From positions 10,391,501-10,455,500 of the forward strand of contig JADLSH010000393.1 of NCBI GenBank assembly GCA_016169945.1: 64,000 nucleotides of DNA, in the 5' to 3' direction. The stretch comes from Trachythela sp. YZ-2020. Lineage: Eukaryota > Cnidaria > Anthozoa > Malacalcyonacea > Clavulariidae. The notes under the pieces are model-generated. The model was not told the origin of the DNA. It saw nothing but the letters and a program-made list of their open reading frames with translations, and did not search any database. The position numbers and the translations under genes were made by a program. Shown here in pieces: positions 15,226 through 25,142 of the stretch. Positions within the stretch are counted from its first letter, which is position 1, and the number at the start of each line of letters is the position of its first letter.

Positions 15226-15453
15226 CCGGTATTTGGCTATTTTCTACAGGTAAAAGAGAGTGGTGATGCAACATTATGTTGCTGTGGTCCATCACGTGAA
15301 AATCAAGTTGAGTGTGGTGGAAGGGCTGGAATTTGTAAACATTTCTATGATTCAGCACCAAGTGGTCGTTATGGAACTATGACGTATTTTTCACAAGCAG
15401 TCGCTGCTCGTCTCTGCTTACTTTCTCATGCGAAGGAATGTACTATAAGTTGA
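21..15453 (+). CDS. PHKA: Phosphorylase b kinase regulatory subunit alpha, C-terminal 17 exons (5' partial)
   Basis: Regulatory subunit of phosphorylase kinase, the Ca2+/cAMP-controlled complex that activates glycogen phosphorylase. Exons joined by GT-AG sites with consistent phase: 21-51, 117-195, 1765-1841, 2159-2247, 3356-3455, 4181-4358, 5019-5097, 5525-5602, 5712-5791, 6191-6269, 6424-6550, 7042-7152, 7535-7629, 13360-13530, 13727-13780, 14317-14520, 15250-15453. They give 611 codons plus stop. Family hallmarks: [15 protein letters not shown] (exon 11), [19 protein letters not shown] (exon 12), [19 protein letters not shown] (exon 14), [14 protein letters not shown] (exon 16), [14 protein letters not shown] (exon 17). 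These fit the alpha rather than the beta subunit. Exon 5 has RRAS, a PKA-type site in the region where alpha subunits are phosphorylated. The protein ends in CTIS, a farnesylation-type CaaX box. The N-terminal glucoamylase-like half lies upstream of the window. Confidence 0.95.
196..1764. other. PHKA intron, no recognised content
   Basis: AT-rich intron between the second and third exons in the window. Short ORFs here look like chance. I see no transposon ends, RNA gene or tandem repeat. Confidence 0.6.
2248..3355. other. PHKA intron, no recognised content
   Basis: AT-rich intron before the PKA-site exon. The words 'aatagt...aatttcgacccctg' occur near 2310 and 2990 and may be degraded repeat copies. 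No gene is visible. Confidence 0.5.
3900..3965 (+). mobile_element. Solo end of a TTAA-type DNA transposon
   Basis: Starts directly after TTAA (3896-3899) with GGAGGCTCCCTACAGTT, then a subterminal GATCTATATAGATC palindrome. It matches, inverted, the right end of the element at 49187-50969 over about 60 bases, apart from scattered changes. The partner end is not found nearby, so this is a fragment or a very diverged copy inside a PHKA intron. Confidence 0.7.
4359..5018. other. PHKA intron, no recognised content
   Basis: Intron with a short unrelated ORF (4411-4614) that crosses no splice site. I see nothing else in it. Confidence 0.5.
5216..5232 (+). repeat. Poly-G run of 17
   Basis: Uninterrupted G17 in a PHKA intron. 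Similar long G or C runs recur in the transposon-rich part (about 29200-29690, 41900, 51930). Confidence 0.9.
6897..6961 (-). repeat. tRNA-like SINE fragment
   Basis: On the minus strand the sequence reads CAGTTGGTAGAGCGTC, a good tRNA A-box context, followed by a degenerate B-box-like stretch. No full cloverleaf forms, so this is a SINE or tRNA pseudogene remnant in a PHKA intron rather than a functional tRNA. Confidence 0.4.
7947..8152. mobile_element. hAT-like MITE, 206 bp
   Basis: Terminal inverted repeats CAGAGTTCAATATAA and TTATATTGAACTCTG. Flanks CTAAGTAT (7939-7946) and CTAAGTAA (8153-8160) are an 8-bp target duplication with one mismatch. The interior has several inverted GGCCGA words. 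No coding capacity. It lies in the same PHKA intron as the minisatellite. Confidence 0.8.
8672..13242 (+). repeat. 32-bp minisatellite array, about 140 copies, in a PHKA intron
   Basis: Nearly perfect tandem array with period 32. Unit core: TAACGTACTAAGTCRCACTA followed by TTTCCCCCTTTR. Spacing checked between 8701 and 8733 and along the array. Variants sit mainly at two places: the base before TAACG (G or A) and the triplet after AAGT (CAC, CGC, AAC, CTC). Shorter units lacking some of the C run cluster around 9880-11520. The array fills most of the intron between the exons ending at 7629 and starting at 13360. No ORF or splice site is evident inside. Copy number is probably polymorphic (inference). 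Confidence 0.98.
13781..14316. other. PHKA intron, no recognised content
   Basis: AT-rich intron with simple purine-rich stretches (about 14170-14210). Nothing else recognised. Confidence 0.5.
14708..15034 (+). repeat. 80-bp VNTR, four units, in the last PHKA intron
   Basis: Four copies start with CATATACATCTGCTTTATG at 14710, 14801, 14881 and 14961. The first is 91 bp because an 11-bp GCCGGGGAGGA piece is doubled. Copies 2-4 differ at only a few bases. Several overlapping ORFs on both strands here are artefacts of the repeat; it lies between the exon ending at 14520 and the last exon at 15250. Confidence 0.97.
15182..15224 (+). repeat. (AAT)n microsatellite, about 14 units
   Basis: Uninterrupted AAT/ATA triplets just upstream of the acceptor of the last PHKA exon. 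It would translate as poly-Asn in one frame and poly-Tyr in the opposite frame, but it is intronic. Confidence 0.97.
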
Positions 15454-15526
15454 TGTATCATAGTCGATAGTCAAGGGATGGTCAAGGCAAGATTGAATGT
15501 AAATAGTGTAGATGTTTGTCATTGAT

Positions 15527-15532
15527 ATTAAA
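15527..15532 (+). promoter_or_regulatory. Candidate poly(A) signal of PHKA
   Basis: ATTAAA 74 bases after the PHKA stop codon, the first common poly(A) hexamer variant downstream. A second ATTAAA lies near 15655. No transcript evidence, so this is only a candidate. Confidence 0.35.
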
Positions 15533-16299
15533 ATAATGAATTAACAAGTGCTGCAATTTCGCCCCATATTGTTTATTAAGAGCGAATAAGAAGATATTGA
15601 GTGAGTATAAGTGGAAGATAAGTTACACGAAAGTATGTTATGTGCTGCGATATTAAAGATAATATCAATTGTCGTCAAAATTGAACCCTTCTACCTTGTG
15701 CTTCCTTGTGCCATGAACCGTGTCTCTCGCCATTCCAAGACATTGCATGAAAAATTACAGTGTGTTAACAATAGTACCTCAACGTAAATGTTGAGAGTCG
15801 CACAAAATGTGTCATAAGAATGATTTTTCTACATAATTATACAGTATTTGTTGTCTTATCTCAATACATCAATTGTCTAAAGTTTTCGTTACTAAACAGT
15901 CACTGTTACGGCTTTTCAACTATACTGTGGAGTGTGGTTGCTTTGTAGTTCTTGTAGTTCTGCCATGCCTTTAATGGTGCATACCGATTAATTATTTAAA
16001 TTCTGATTAAGTACATACAGTGATTGGTGGACAATATAATTTGGAAATCATCACCGGATAACAGATTGATTGATGATTCTACAGCTGTGCTTTGTTTACT
16101 TAATATTAGATGGTATAGGTAAACAATTACCAGGCTGGGTTGATCATCCCAAGATGCCCCGCGTTTCGCGACCTCCCCAAGCACCACCGCGCGCTCGCTC
16201 GGCTTAGCCACTGATCTCTATAAATTAGCTGAATGCGTAAATTTTCTTTTCCTTAAAAGCGCCTGGGTACGAGGCTGTGTTTCGCATGGGAAGTTGTGG

Positions 16300-16848
16300 C
16301 ATAGAGTAAATATTATATAGAGGGTTCACTCTCTTGGGAACCTTTGAATTTTTTGGGGTCGCGCATACCGCATTACGCATGTTGGCCGCCATTTCTCTGG
16401 CCAGTCAATTGCTTTTTCTGGACAATAAGCACGCCGAACTGGCTGATCCGCCATTTCTCTGGCGGTTGCATAAAAAACCGAGGACACGCAGGGCCGTCCC
16501 TACGGGGGGGTTTGGGGGGATGTGACTCCCCCCCAGAAATTCTATTTGGAGATTCAGTCGGCAGAAGTGCGATTTGAGTCGGCACAAAAAAATATTTTTG
16601 ATGACTAACACATAAAATTTTTTTTAAACCCCCCCGTCGACAATAAAAAAAAAGAATTTTATGGAACTAAAGAAAGAATTATTGGGAAACGGTCCCGACC
16701 GAGCGCAAACTACGGGCTGTAGTCGGTACAAGTTCGTTTGGCAGTCGGTTGAAAGGACCTTACACCCCCCCTGAAAAATTTTCTGAGGACGGCCCTGAGG
16801 ACACGTTGCACCGCTGAGTGGCCCTTCTGTATACATCATTATTCTGTG
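16300..16848. mobile_element. Element G: 7-bp-TSD family (CAYAGARTA ends)
   Basis: Left end CATAGAGTAAATATT, right end ...CATTATTCTGTG. Perfect 7-bp target duplication GTTGTGG at 16293-16299 and 16849-16855. It is inserted in the duplicated DUF1295 segment and contains the hAT-like MITE 16489-16797, so it is about 230 bp without it. No ORF of note. Same family as 21859-28000, 33092-33612 and 40090-40124. Confidence 0.85.
16489..16797. mobile_element. hAT-like MITE, 309 bp
   Basis: Ends CAGGGCCGTCC and GGACGGCCCTG. Perfect 8-bp target duplication AGGACACG (16481-16488 and 16798-16805). CAGGG ends with 8-bp duplications are typical of hAT elements. Non-coding, with G-rich and C-rich arms. Nested in element G. 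Confidence 0.92.
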
Positions 16849-17064
16849 GTTGTGGTACAGTCACCATATAGTATACCAGGGAATAATTTTGCTGTGTTTG
16901 GTCTGGATCTTTTTATTTGTTGGTTTTTCGACCATTAATATTTAGAGTAGTGATTTACATAAAGTAAGATAAGGCCTAGAGTAGCAGACACTAGAAACCT
17001 AAACAGGCTTTTGAATTATAAGTTAGACCCCTATTAAAGAATTAAGCGATGAAAGTATTTACAT

Positions 17065-17165
17065 TTCGCCACCTTTTTCTGGCTTGAGCTTCCTTAGTTC
17101 CTATATTGGAATGCCACTCCCTTTAGTTATAGAGAAAAGTAACAAATAGTGGCGATGCAATACTA
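17065..17165 (-). pseudogene. Fragment of the DUF1295 gene (C-terminal coding piece)
   Basis: Closely resembles 20931-21031, the part of the intact gene encoding roughly TKVSGIPLQEAQARRRW and the residues before it. Examples: 'ggaatgccactccctttagt' against 'ggaatgccactcactttagt', and 'aacaaatagtggcgatgcaatac' against the intact copy with one change. Only this end is present, so it cannot make the enzyme. Confidence 0.85.
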
Positions 17166-17439
17166 ATTAGGGTACAAAAAGAGCAGGGGAACGAGGTTAC
17201 AAATACATACTTTTTTCAATTGGCATGCATTTTTTATGAGTTTCTCGAGTTGTGAAACAAAACTGAAAGATAAAAGTCCTCAGTGCACGGCCTATATTTG
17301 AATTTTGAAACTATTGTGTTCCTGAGTTAGACAGTAATAAATCCAATATATTTTTGCAAAATGAAGTATTGACGTGCAGGTGTACAGGAACCGCTGATAA
17401 ATTTACATTGACCTTGGGCTCAGAATAGGAGAAGTAAAC

Positions 17440-20161
17440 ATGGCTGCTGTTGGAAGATTGAATTTTCCAAAAGCTCTTAGGGAAATTCGAATTCATTTGT
17501 GCCAGACGTCGAAAAGCAGTCAAGGAGTTAGGTAGGGAAAATACATCTGTATTAAGTTCATCACTGCAAGTTATGATATTTAGTATGGCAAAATAACAAA
17601 ATTAAAATTCATAAAAATGTACATGTACAGATGTACTATTGGTGTGGTGGTTTTCAGGTCTGCCCTTGCTGGTGGAAAATAACAAGGAAATATCCATAAA
17701 TTATTTGCTCTGATAAAGATCAGAACTTTGAAGTTGTCCATCAGCATGGCCGCTTTGACATCACATGAAAACCATTTTTCCCAGGTAAACCCTCGAAGCA
17801 CAGGAGAGAATCTCAACTTACATGAGTTATTTGAGCACACTGCCGATCTCATGCGAGTACCAACAGTGACCTCGACCTGTTGTGAAACAGGCTCAACTCA
17901 GTGGTAAGAGGCAGCGCGCTAACCGCTTCCGCCACCCGTGCTACCCTAAAATTAATACCACTACCAGCACTTCAAAGTTGGTATCTAAACTGAAAAGCTG
18001 GTATCCAACTTTAATACCAGGAATACAACATACACTTGACTTTACAGTGAAAATCTGAGTTAAAGAAGTCTGGCACAGTCCGAGTGTTATTTAATTCCAT
18101 TTTATTTTTATCATCTTGAACAAATGATTCAATTGATGATTCTGAGCTAGGGAGAGTGTTGTAGGTGGCATCAGTTTATACGTTCATGCACTCCATGCTG
18201 TTAAGTTTTATGATATTCTGAAATGCCACCAGCTTGCAATGCTGGAAAATGTCTGGCACTCACTGGCAGCACCACCACCACTGCTAGGATATTATATTCT
18301 TTTTAGGAAAAACACAATAGGAAAAAAACAGGTATTCATTGTATTCTTGTCCATCTGACTTGGCATACAAAAACACTGGCTGGCATTGCAATTAAATTGC
18401 AAAGAATTGGTTGCAGTTCAAAGTTGATTGTGGTGACATAGGAACTGGACCACATATCCAGGCCCCCCATCCCCACATTTTCCCCTAAGTGCCCTTTTTC
18501 CAAACAAAACAGTGGGAGTGCCATTTTTTAAAGGAAATGGAGCCCTTGAGACATAGTGCCCCCCCAACATTACATTGCTTAACAACTACATCCATGGTTG
18601 ATTACACCTGGTTGATTACAACTGTGTAATCACCTTTAAAGTCTTCAGTAGTGTCACACCAGAGTATTACAGGCTAAAATTCCTGCTCGCCACCATTTTT
18701 TGGGCCGACTAGATGAGAAGATCTGGAAACGTTTCTGGGGATGAGCCGATGACGAAAAATCCAATTTACCGATACGACGAATTCCGATCCGATATGTGGG
18801 CTTATCGGCCGATATATTGGTAGTTACCGATGGAATTGATTACAAACTAAACTTGATAGTTCTATTGTTAGAACCAGATGTGTCTAGTAATGTCACTCAT
18901 TTTTCTTGATAAATCATGGAAGTGTTATAAATATGATAAGAAAAAAAAACGTATCAGAAGAGTTGATATATGCTGATATTCATAGTTACTGTACTATCAG
19001 CCGAGAAGCCTAAAAGTTACTGATTATTGGCTTCTACAAATAAGAAAACGGTTATAGACTCATCTTTAAAAGTTTCTATGTCCAGTCATATATTTAAACC
19101 ACCCTTTGATAATCCTTACTCCTAATTTTATCTGATTTTTATTGGAAATGTACGAAACAAGGTATTTTATCATTATTTGTTGCTGTTGGGTAAGATAAAA
19201 ATAGTAACAAAAGCCTGCAATTCATGACCCTTACACTAATCCTTTAAAATTTGTCAAAGTATATTAATAATTTTCCAATATATATTAATAATTTTCCAAT
19301 ATATATTACTGTCGTTCCAATTGAAGTGTTCCTCAGATATTGATTCGATACATTCCATAAGTTGACATCAATACATTTGCTCAAAAATTGCTCAACTTCC
19401 TGTTTACTAGCATACTTGTTCCCAATTGGTCAATCAGTCACTGAAATGAGATGCCATTGGTCGATTCACACACACACAGGAAGTTGATCAATTTTTCAAC
19501 GAATGAATTGATAAACTCTAGGTAATGAATTGATGCAATATTTTAGGAACACTTCAATTGGAACGACAGTAATAATTTTCCAATATAAATGTATTTTTAG
19601 AGACTTGAACCAGGTACAGTACAGGAGCTCCGAGCCATTTTATTTTCTCTTTTCATTTTGCACACAGAGATTTCCTTGAAAAATATTATGTTGGTTTGAA
19701 AAAGGAAAACCCAAGATTCCCTTTCTTAGTAAGAGAATGCAGTGGTATTCAACCAAAAATTTATGCTCGTTATGGTAAGTGTTATGTAGCTGTACTAGAA
19801 TCAGTGCCCAGCTTGGGGCCAGCCAGCACATCAGATGCTTTTTCAAACATTATATTTTGCCTAATACCATGCAGACAACATTATAGCTACAGTTATTAGT
19901 ACAGTATAATTGCATAGCAATGATGTGCCTGCTTTATAGAATGTAATATATAATGGTAATTCTGGTTGGTCGCTTGTCTGGTGGGTTACATACATAGTAT
20001 ATACAGGTACCCACTTTTACAAAATTTTGTCAACAGTACTAATTAACACAGTATTATGTTTCCTTTTAGGTTTTGGAAATGAGACCAGTGTTACATTAGC
20101 AGATAAAAATTGTGATGAGGTTTTCCAAGAAATGGATAAATTAGTAAAAGCACAGAGTTGA
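17440..20161 (+). CDS. NDUFA2: NADH dehydrogenase [ubiquinone] 1 alpha subcomplex subunit 2 (complex I B8)
   Basis: Accessory subunit of mitochondrial complex I with a thioredoxin-like fold, in the matrix arm. Exons 17440-17531, 19668-19774 and 20070-20161 splice in phase (ends 2, 1, 0) and give 96 aa, close to the usual ~99. Exon 1: MAAVGRLNF then [19 protein letters not shown]. Exon 2: [35 protein letters not shown]. Exon 3: [13 protein letters not shown] to the stop. REIRIHLCQ, the RECS..QP motif and the ARY..G.E segment are the family signature. The start ATG is the first in frame and gives the usual N-terminus. Intron 1 (2.1 kb) holds a SINE-like piece and a MITE. Confidence 0.96.
17850..17946 (-). 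repeat. tRNA-derived SINE-like sequence
   Basis: Minus strand reads GGTAGCACGGGTGGCGGAAG then CGGTTAGCGCGCTGCCTCTTA, which resembles the 5' half and A box of a tRNA, then a B-box-like GGTCGAGGTCACTGTTGG. The variable part does not fold as a normal tRNA. Best read as a SINE head in NDUFA2 intron 1. Confidence 0.55.
18600..19300. other. NDUFA2 intron 1, AT-rich, no gene
   Basis: Short local repeats only: 'ggttgattaca' near 18600, 'gatatatgctgatatt'-like words, and tandem 'aataattttccaatatat' copies at 19265-19305 that recur at 19570. Nothing coding is seen. Confidence 0.5.
19309..19569. mobile_element. MITE with 27-bp terminal inverted repeats
   Basis: CTGTCGTTCCAATTGAAGTG at the left end and its exact complement at the right, continuing through TTCCT/AGGAA. 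Flanks are TTA on the left and TAA on the right, so the duplication could be TA or TWA-like. A second inner inverted pair (CAACTTCCTGT / ACAGGAAGTTG) makes a long hairpin. Non-coding; superfamily not assigned. Confidence 0.85.
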
Positions 20162-20869
20162 ATAATTATAAAATGATATCTTATTGTAGGAAGCTTTGAC
20201 AAGTTTGGAATATTTATGCTTATAGGTTGCTGTGCGAAGCATGTTGTTGAATTGTTTATAAAAATCAATGTGTTTTGTGGGTTTTATCTACCAATGTTAT
20301 ATAATTCTCTTACAATATATTTTTTGCCAATGCTTCCAAATAGTTCAATTGTGAAAAAAAATAATAGTGTATGCTGCACTTTGCCCCCAAACGTTCTGGT
20401 AAGAGCGAATAAGATGACATTCAATGAGTAAACAGTGGGAGACAATTGCTACAATGTGCAATGGGTCATTTGTGTGACATGTACGTGTAATGAAAAATTG
20501 AAGAGTGAAATTATAGTGCTTATAGTATACAAGATGTGAATAACTTTTCTACTTTATATACAGTTACACTGTATTTAATTGTTATCTTACCTCCATGGAT
20601 CAAAAATGATCACTTATATAAACTCTTAGTATATAAACTCTTAATATTACTTTTCAACTATCATGGCTTTGATGGTGCAAACCAAACCTCAATCAGTTTA
20701 ATTATATTCTAATTAATGGCATAAACAGTGATTGGTGGACTGCATGTTCATTTGGCATAATTAATTGATTACAGAGTACTTTGTTTAGTTAATAATAGAT
20801 GATTGCATGAACAGTTTCCAAGGCAGAGTTTATCATGATATAATATTGTTCCAGCAATTTGCATTACTC

Positions 20870-21640
20870 TCACCATATACCAGGAAATAACTTAGCAGTT
20901 TTGGTCTTGTAAGCTTGGAAAGCTACATCATTTGGCCATCTTCGTCTGGCTTGGGCTTCCTGTAGTGGAATGCCACTCACTTTAGTCAAGAGAAAAGCAA
21001 CAAATAGTGGAGATGCAATACTGAGATACTGCCAGCCCTGCATGATGGATGATGCAGGTAGGTACAGACCAGACCACATCAATATTTCACCAAGATAGTT
21101 AGGGTAACGAACAATGCTCCATAACCCTGTTGTGATGAATTTCTTATGATTGGCTGGATTACTTCTAAATATGGTCTTCTGATAGTCAGCAATTAATTCA
21201 AAACAGAATCCCACAGTCCACATAGACCAGCCAAGATAGTCTTTCCAGGTTAATGATGGGTTATTTCTTGAAGTATTTAACATGAGGGTAGGGAGGGTAG
21301 TCATGTAAACCCACACACCTTGTATTGTCCAAAATAAAAGCATCATTGAGGGTTTATCTCGGACTTTATTAAACCTGCTATCTCCACCTTCACGAAGAAC
21401 TCTTGTGAATAGAAAGAGACCAAGACGAACTGCCCATACAGTGATACATGATGACTGAATAACTTGGCGAGAATGAAATCGACCAGACCAAGACAGCACT
21501 TGCCAAATTAAGTAAATAAACGTAGAAGTGCCTGCCAGATCAAAGAATTTCTCTGTCTTTAGTATGGTAGCTATAGCACAGAGTATCCACTGGATACCCA
21601 TATCAAAGATTGCAGCTTTAACATAAGGAGAATTGAACAT
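20870..21640 (-). CDS. DUF1295 / steroid-5-alpha-reductase-like membrane protein
   Basis: Single open frame of 256 aa on the minus strand, no introns. The DUF1295 (steroid oxidoreductase superfamily) signature is clear: FELIADYQKTIFRSNPAN, then GLWSIVRYPNYLGEILMW, and a hydrophobic C-terminal third ending KTKTAKLFPGIW. Several hydrophobic stretches (about residues 10-30, 40-55, 70-85, 105-120, 140-155, 185-225) imply a multi-pass membrane protein. The family is predicted to reduce steroid- or lipid-type double bonds with NADPH, but the substrate here is unknown. The start is the first ATG of the frame. The lack of introns, unlike its neighbours, could mean an old retrogene. A partial copy lies at 17065-17165. 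Confidence 0.9.
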   Translation of the reverse strand: MFNSPYVKAAIFDMGIQWILCAIATILKTEKFFDLAGTSTFIYLIWQVLSWSGRFHSRQVIQSSCITVWAVRLGLFLFTRVLREGGDSRFNKVRDKPSMMLLFWTIQGVWVYMTTLPTLMLNTSRNNPSLTWKDYLGWSMWTVGFCFELIADYQKTIFRSNPANHKKFITTGLWSIVRYPNYLGEILMWSGLYLPASSIMQGWQYLSIASPLFVAFLLTKVSGIPLQEAQARRRWPNDVAFQAYKTKTAKLFPGIW

Positions 21641-21795
21641 ATTAAGTACTGCCCATATGAAGTACTAGGTACTGCGAACTCGCTCACGGACTTCAATCTG
21701 GTTGTATTGCATAACTGTTGAATATTAATAAACCATTGCATAATCACCCTGGCCGACCAATGCAAAAGTTGCCAAGAGGGTCTGAATGGGGTTAA

Positions 21796-21833
21796 CCAGG
21801 GCGTAGTAAAACACGTGTTTTACTACGCCCTGG
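21796..21833. repeat. Perfect 38-bp palindrome upstream of the DUF1295 gene
   Basis: Arms of 19 bp meet at ACAC|GTGT (21814/21815) with no loop. Beyond one extra G, the outer bases GTTAA/TTAAC also pair. It lies about 155 bp from the DUF1295 start codon. It may be a minimal foldback insertion, or the arms of a lost element. Confidence 0.95.
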
Positions 21834-21959
21834 GTTAACTGACAAATAAACACGCTAGCACAGAATAAGGTACACAGAAGGCAACCTCTTTCACAGGCTC
21901 TTATCTCTTGGGGAGATAATACCCTGTATGGAGCTGGTCACGTGTCACCCGGATTTCGC

Positions 21960-23580
21960 GTGATAAATTGAGAATACACTTAGGGAGGGGTGGTACAGGA
22001 GCGTGTTGTCTTCTGTGATATTGTTGCGTTTGGAAAAAAGTATTTTGGGGCGATGAATTGAAAATTTGCAACAAGAAATTGTGACAAAACTGTTGTTATA
22101 AAATAGTCGCATTCATCATCATGTCACTACCTACTGTATCCTGGAGTGTTGAGTTACATTTCAAGCGATAAGTAGCGATAAGTTGGATCAGATTTCAATA
22201 CACAACGCTTGTCAAGCCAAGGAAAGCACGCGTCGCACGGTATTTTAATATAAAACACAATCAATAAAACATATCTTCTATAGACTGACTGATATGATTG
22301 TTAACAGTGTTGAACCTTATCCTGTCTGGTATTCAAACTGCAAACAAAATGGATATTTTTAATGCTGACATATGGAATTGCTATAAAATATCGGGATCCT
22401 ACTGTGTGTAAACAATGCTATCCAGAGGTTAAATCTCGTTCAAGATTGTAAAATATCCCGCCTTGGCATCGCTAAACGCGACGATCAAGAAGTATGTCGA
22501 AGTATAACTTTATGTTACCAAACGTACGGTAAAATTATCCGATAAAGGCAAATTCAACGACTCTTCCGTGCGTGCGGTACAACTTGAATATTTACGATAA
22601 AACATATGTAATTATACTTCATATGTGTTAGTATACACCACACTTTAAATCCTAAATAGTTTTCATCGTCTTTCTAGCTTGATCTAATATAATATACAAA
22701 AGGGATTTAGAATACAGTTATTTAGTATTTGCTGAAAGTATCCATATCACTATGCTATTGTGTCTGTGCATATGGTCTGTGACTGTGAGACATCAGTGTC
22801 CAATAAGCCGACTTATTTTAAAGTCTTTGTCCTATGGCTATAGTATAGACAAAATTTAGTGTACAACTATGTTTTTATTTTGCTGTACTATAGACTCTAC
22901 AGCTGATTCAATGGGAACTCTAACTCTGAAGGACTAAATTATGTATGAAAAATATTTTGTAAACCTGATGCGCTATCATTTCTTTGCATATAGCCTATAT
23001 TTACAATACAATACTATATCGTAATTTGTATTTTCTCCCAGCTGCGGACGAGGCTTTTGCCTTCACTCAGGCTTCAGACTTGTACATGTTTATAGAATCG
23101 GCAACAAGAAGGAAATTCTCGAATAACATAAATCATAATTTACCACATTTCCCTGAGAATTTTTGTATCTTACTACCTTCTAAACTGTAAAATGCTTCAA
23201 CAGATTTTAGAGTGGACATCAATCTCCGGCTCTCCGCATGTTTATAGCTTGGCATATTACAAAAATATTATAAATATAGGTTTCTATATTTGTAGTGACG
23301 ATTGATTTAATAATATAGACTAGATCCAGAGGCGTTTGATATGAAACCGTGCTCGAGAGAACATTAAACAGCTCAAAAGCATACAATTTTGGTTGGTTAC
23401 TTGACTTGTCTGTTGATAAAACTGTTTACTACGTTTTTAAAACTTAAAAGCAAGTGTTTTGAACTATGTGATTCTCGAGATATATTATACATAATAATAT
23501 CCCACTCCTTGCAATTAAAGTGTATAATTTTCAAGTGGAAGCATGTAATATGATACTTCTCCTCACCCCCTTAGGCAATA
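21960..23580. other. Interior of element E, no gene recognised
   Basis: AT-rich sequence between the inner inverted repeats. The longest frames are under 100 codons and match nothing I know. Confidence 0.5.
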
Positions 23581-23955
23581 AAAATTTAAAGAGACACGTG
23601 ACCAGCTCCATCCAGGGTTTTATCTCCACAAGAGGGAAAAGCCTGGGTACGAGGATGCACCAGTGAACTCTATATATACCACTGAGCTTAATATATCTGG
23701 AGGACGTGCCGCTAATGTCAGCCAGGCAGAAAAGTGTCCGCAAAAACATGGCGGATTTTGGCCTTTGCTGACGCCAGAATGACGCCACATGGTTCCTTTT
23801 GCTCATGGTAATTACCACTGACCAGGCTCAATTTTGAGCCCGCTACAACTTTCACACCCCCCTGGTTTTTGTAAAATTTTTAGCTTTTTGCAGCGAAGTA
23901 TCGTTGTTTTGATATTTTCGATATATTTTTTCTACCTTTAACCATTTATTTGAAG

Positions 23956-24059
23956 ATGTACAAGTTGTATACGGTATTCTCGCCCATGAAAGGGAACAAA
24001 CAAATATTAAAACCACGAGAAATGTGGTAAAAGATGATATTTGAAGCCGGAGTTGACAG
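23956..24059 (+). pseudogene. Coding-like segment shared by CACTG elements (copy in A)
   Basis: Reads MYKLYTVFSPMKGNKQILKP then REMW, a stop, and KMIFEAGVDR, ending at a GTAAAT donor-like site. Homologous segments occur at the same place in element B (33910-34010, open) and C (37324-37425, open). Possibly a remnant exon of the family's transposase or a captured exon. Function unknown. Confidence 0.5.
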
Positions 24060-25142
24060 GTAAATATTTCTGTAATAAATTATTTTCACATTCACATATA
24101 CTATTCATATATTTCGTGAACAATTTAGTGGGAGTAATGATAAATATACTTTATTTGTTAAGACAATACCTTCCTAGTTTAGTATAACGAGTAAGATGTA
24201 TTATTTCAGCCACGAGTATTTGCAAAAACAAGCCTGACCAGCTTGCAGTCAGTGTCAAACCAGAGGTGTCAAACCATAAGTACTAATTAGCTTTGTCAAT
24301 ATTTGATTCAGTGTTCCTTCAAATTAAAGTAGAGGTGCAATTTGTAGAGTATAAAGTGGTTAAAATTCCACTTCTTTAATTTCATTATATTTCATGATGT
24401 TGTCAATAAGTCAATTAGTTGTACTTTATATCATTTCTTTGAATTTTTATTTTATTTATTTATTAGATTCGCCAATATTACAATACATAACACAATACAG
24501 TATGACAAAACAAGACATACGACTATAGGCAGGGTGACCACAACAGCGTGAGCCAATTACTGCGGACCCAAAGCCATTACATATGAAGCCATGCTGGCAT
24601 GCATTTCACAAATATCAGAATATCTTGATTCTCTGCAGAATCCTGAGGACAGGGACAAAACTACCAGAGGGGTGAGACACCCCTCCAGTCAGACACTCAG
24701 TTACAACTGAGTTAAATAGAATGAAATCAAATTGAAACTTTCAAATTAAACCATAACCTAACACATTTTGGCTTAATTCAGAGGTCGGGCTACATATCCT
24801 TCTTGTCGGGCAAAAAGCTAACCCCCCTCTAGTTATATCAAAGTTTTGGCCCTGCCTGGTTTTCTATACAGACATGAAACTAATAAGGTTGTTGCCTTGT
24901 CCCTCGTCCCTGTGCCCATGAGCTAGTCAAAGGTATCAGAAAGAAAGATTTGTACAATATGACAAGCCCTCATTTTAGAAAATTGAAGATACAAAGCAAT
25001 TTTGTTTAATTTAATTTTTATTCAAGTTCTTCAAATAACTAGTAAATAATTATAGAGACCAGTAAATCAAGTTGTTATGCATTAATAAAAATATGTAGCC
25101 CCATGAGATGTGACTTTGCTTCAGCATTCTGATGCCTTGTGC

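Larger units (their letters stand above)
15545..17165 (-). repeat. Diverged duplicate of the 3' part and flank of the DUF1295 gene
   Basis: Aligns piecewise, same orientation, to 20366-21031. Matched landmarks: 'agagcgaataag' (15580 and 20403), 'acagtgattggtgga' (16018 and 20726), 'tttgtttagtt/tttgtttactt' (16090 and 20775), 'caccatatagtataccaggga / caccatataccagga' (16862 and 20871), and the coding end at 17065-17165. The copy is lengthened by the transposon at 16300-16848 and other unmatched sequence. It includes the 3' untranslated and downstream region as well as coding sequence, which suggests a segmental copy rather than a simple retrocopy. Confidence 0.8.

Noticed and set aside
14977..15249. 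Upstream part of the 158-codon frame, including poly-Asn
   Set aside because: Only the part from 15250 is exon. The rest is VNTR and (AAT)n in the last PHKA intron read through by chance.
16334..16611. Several overlapping small ORFs on both strands
   Set aside because: They cross the boundary of a MITE with a clear target duplication and show no domain.
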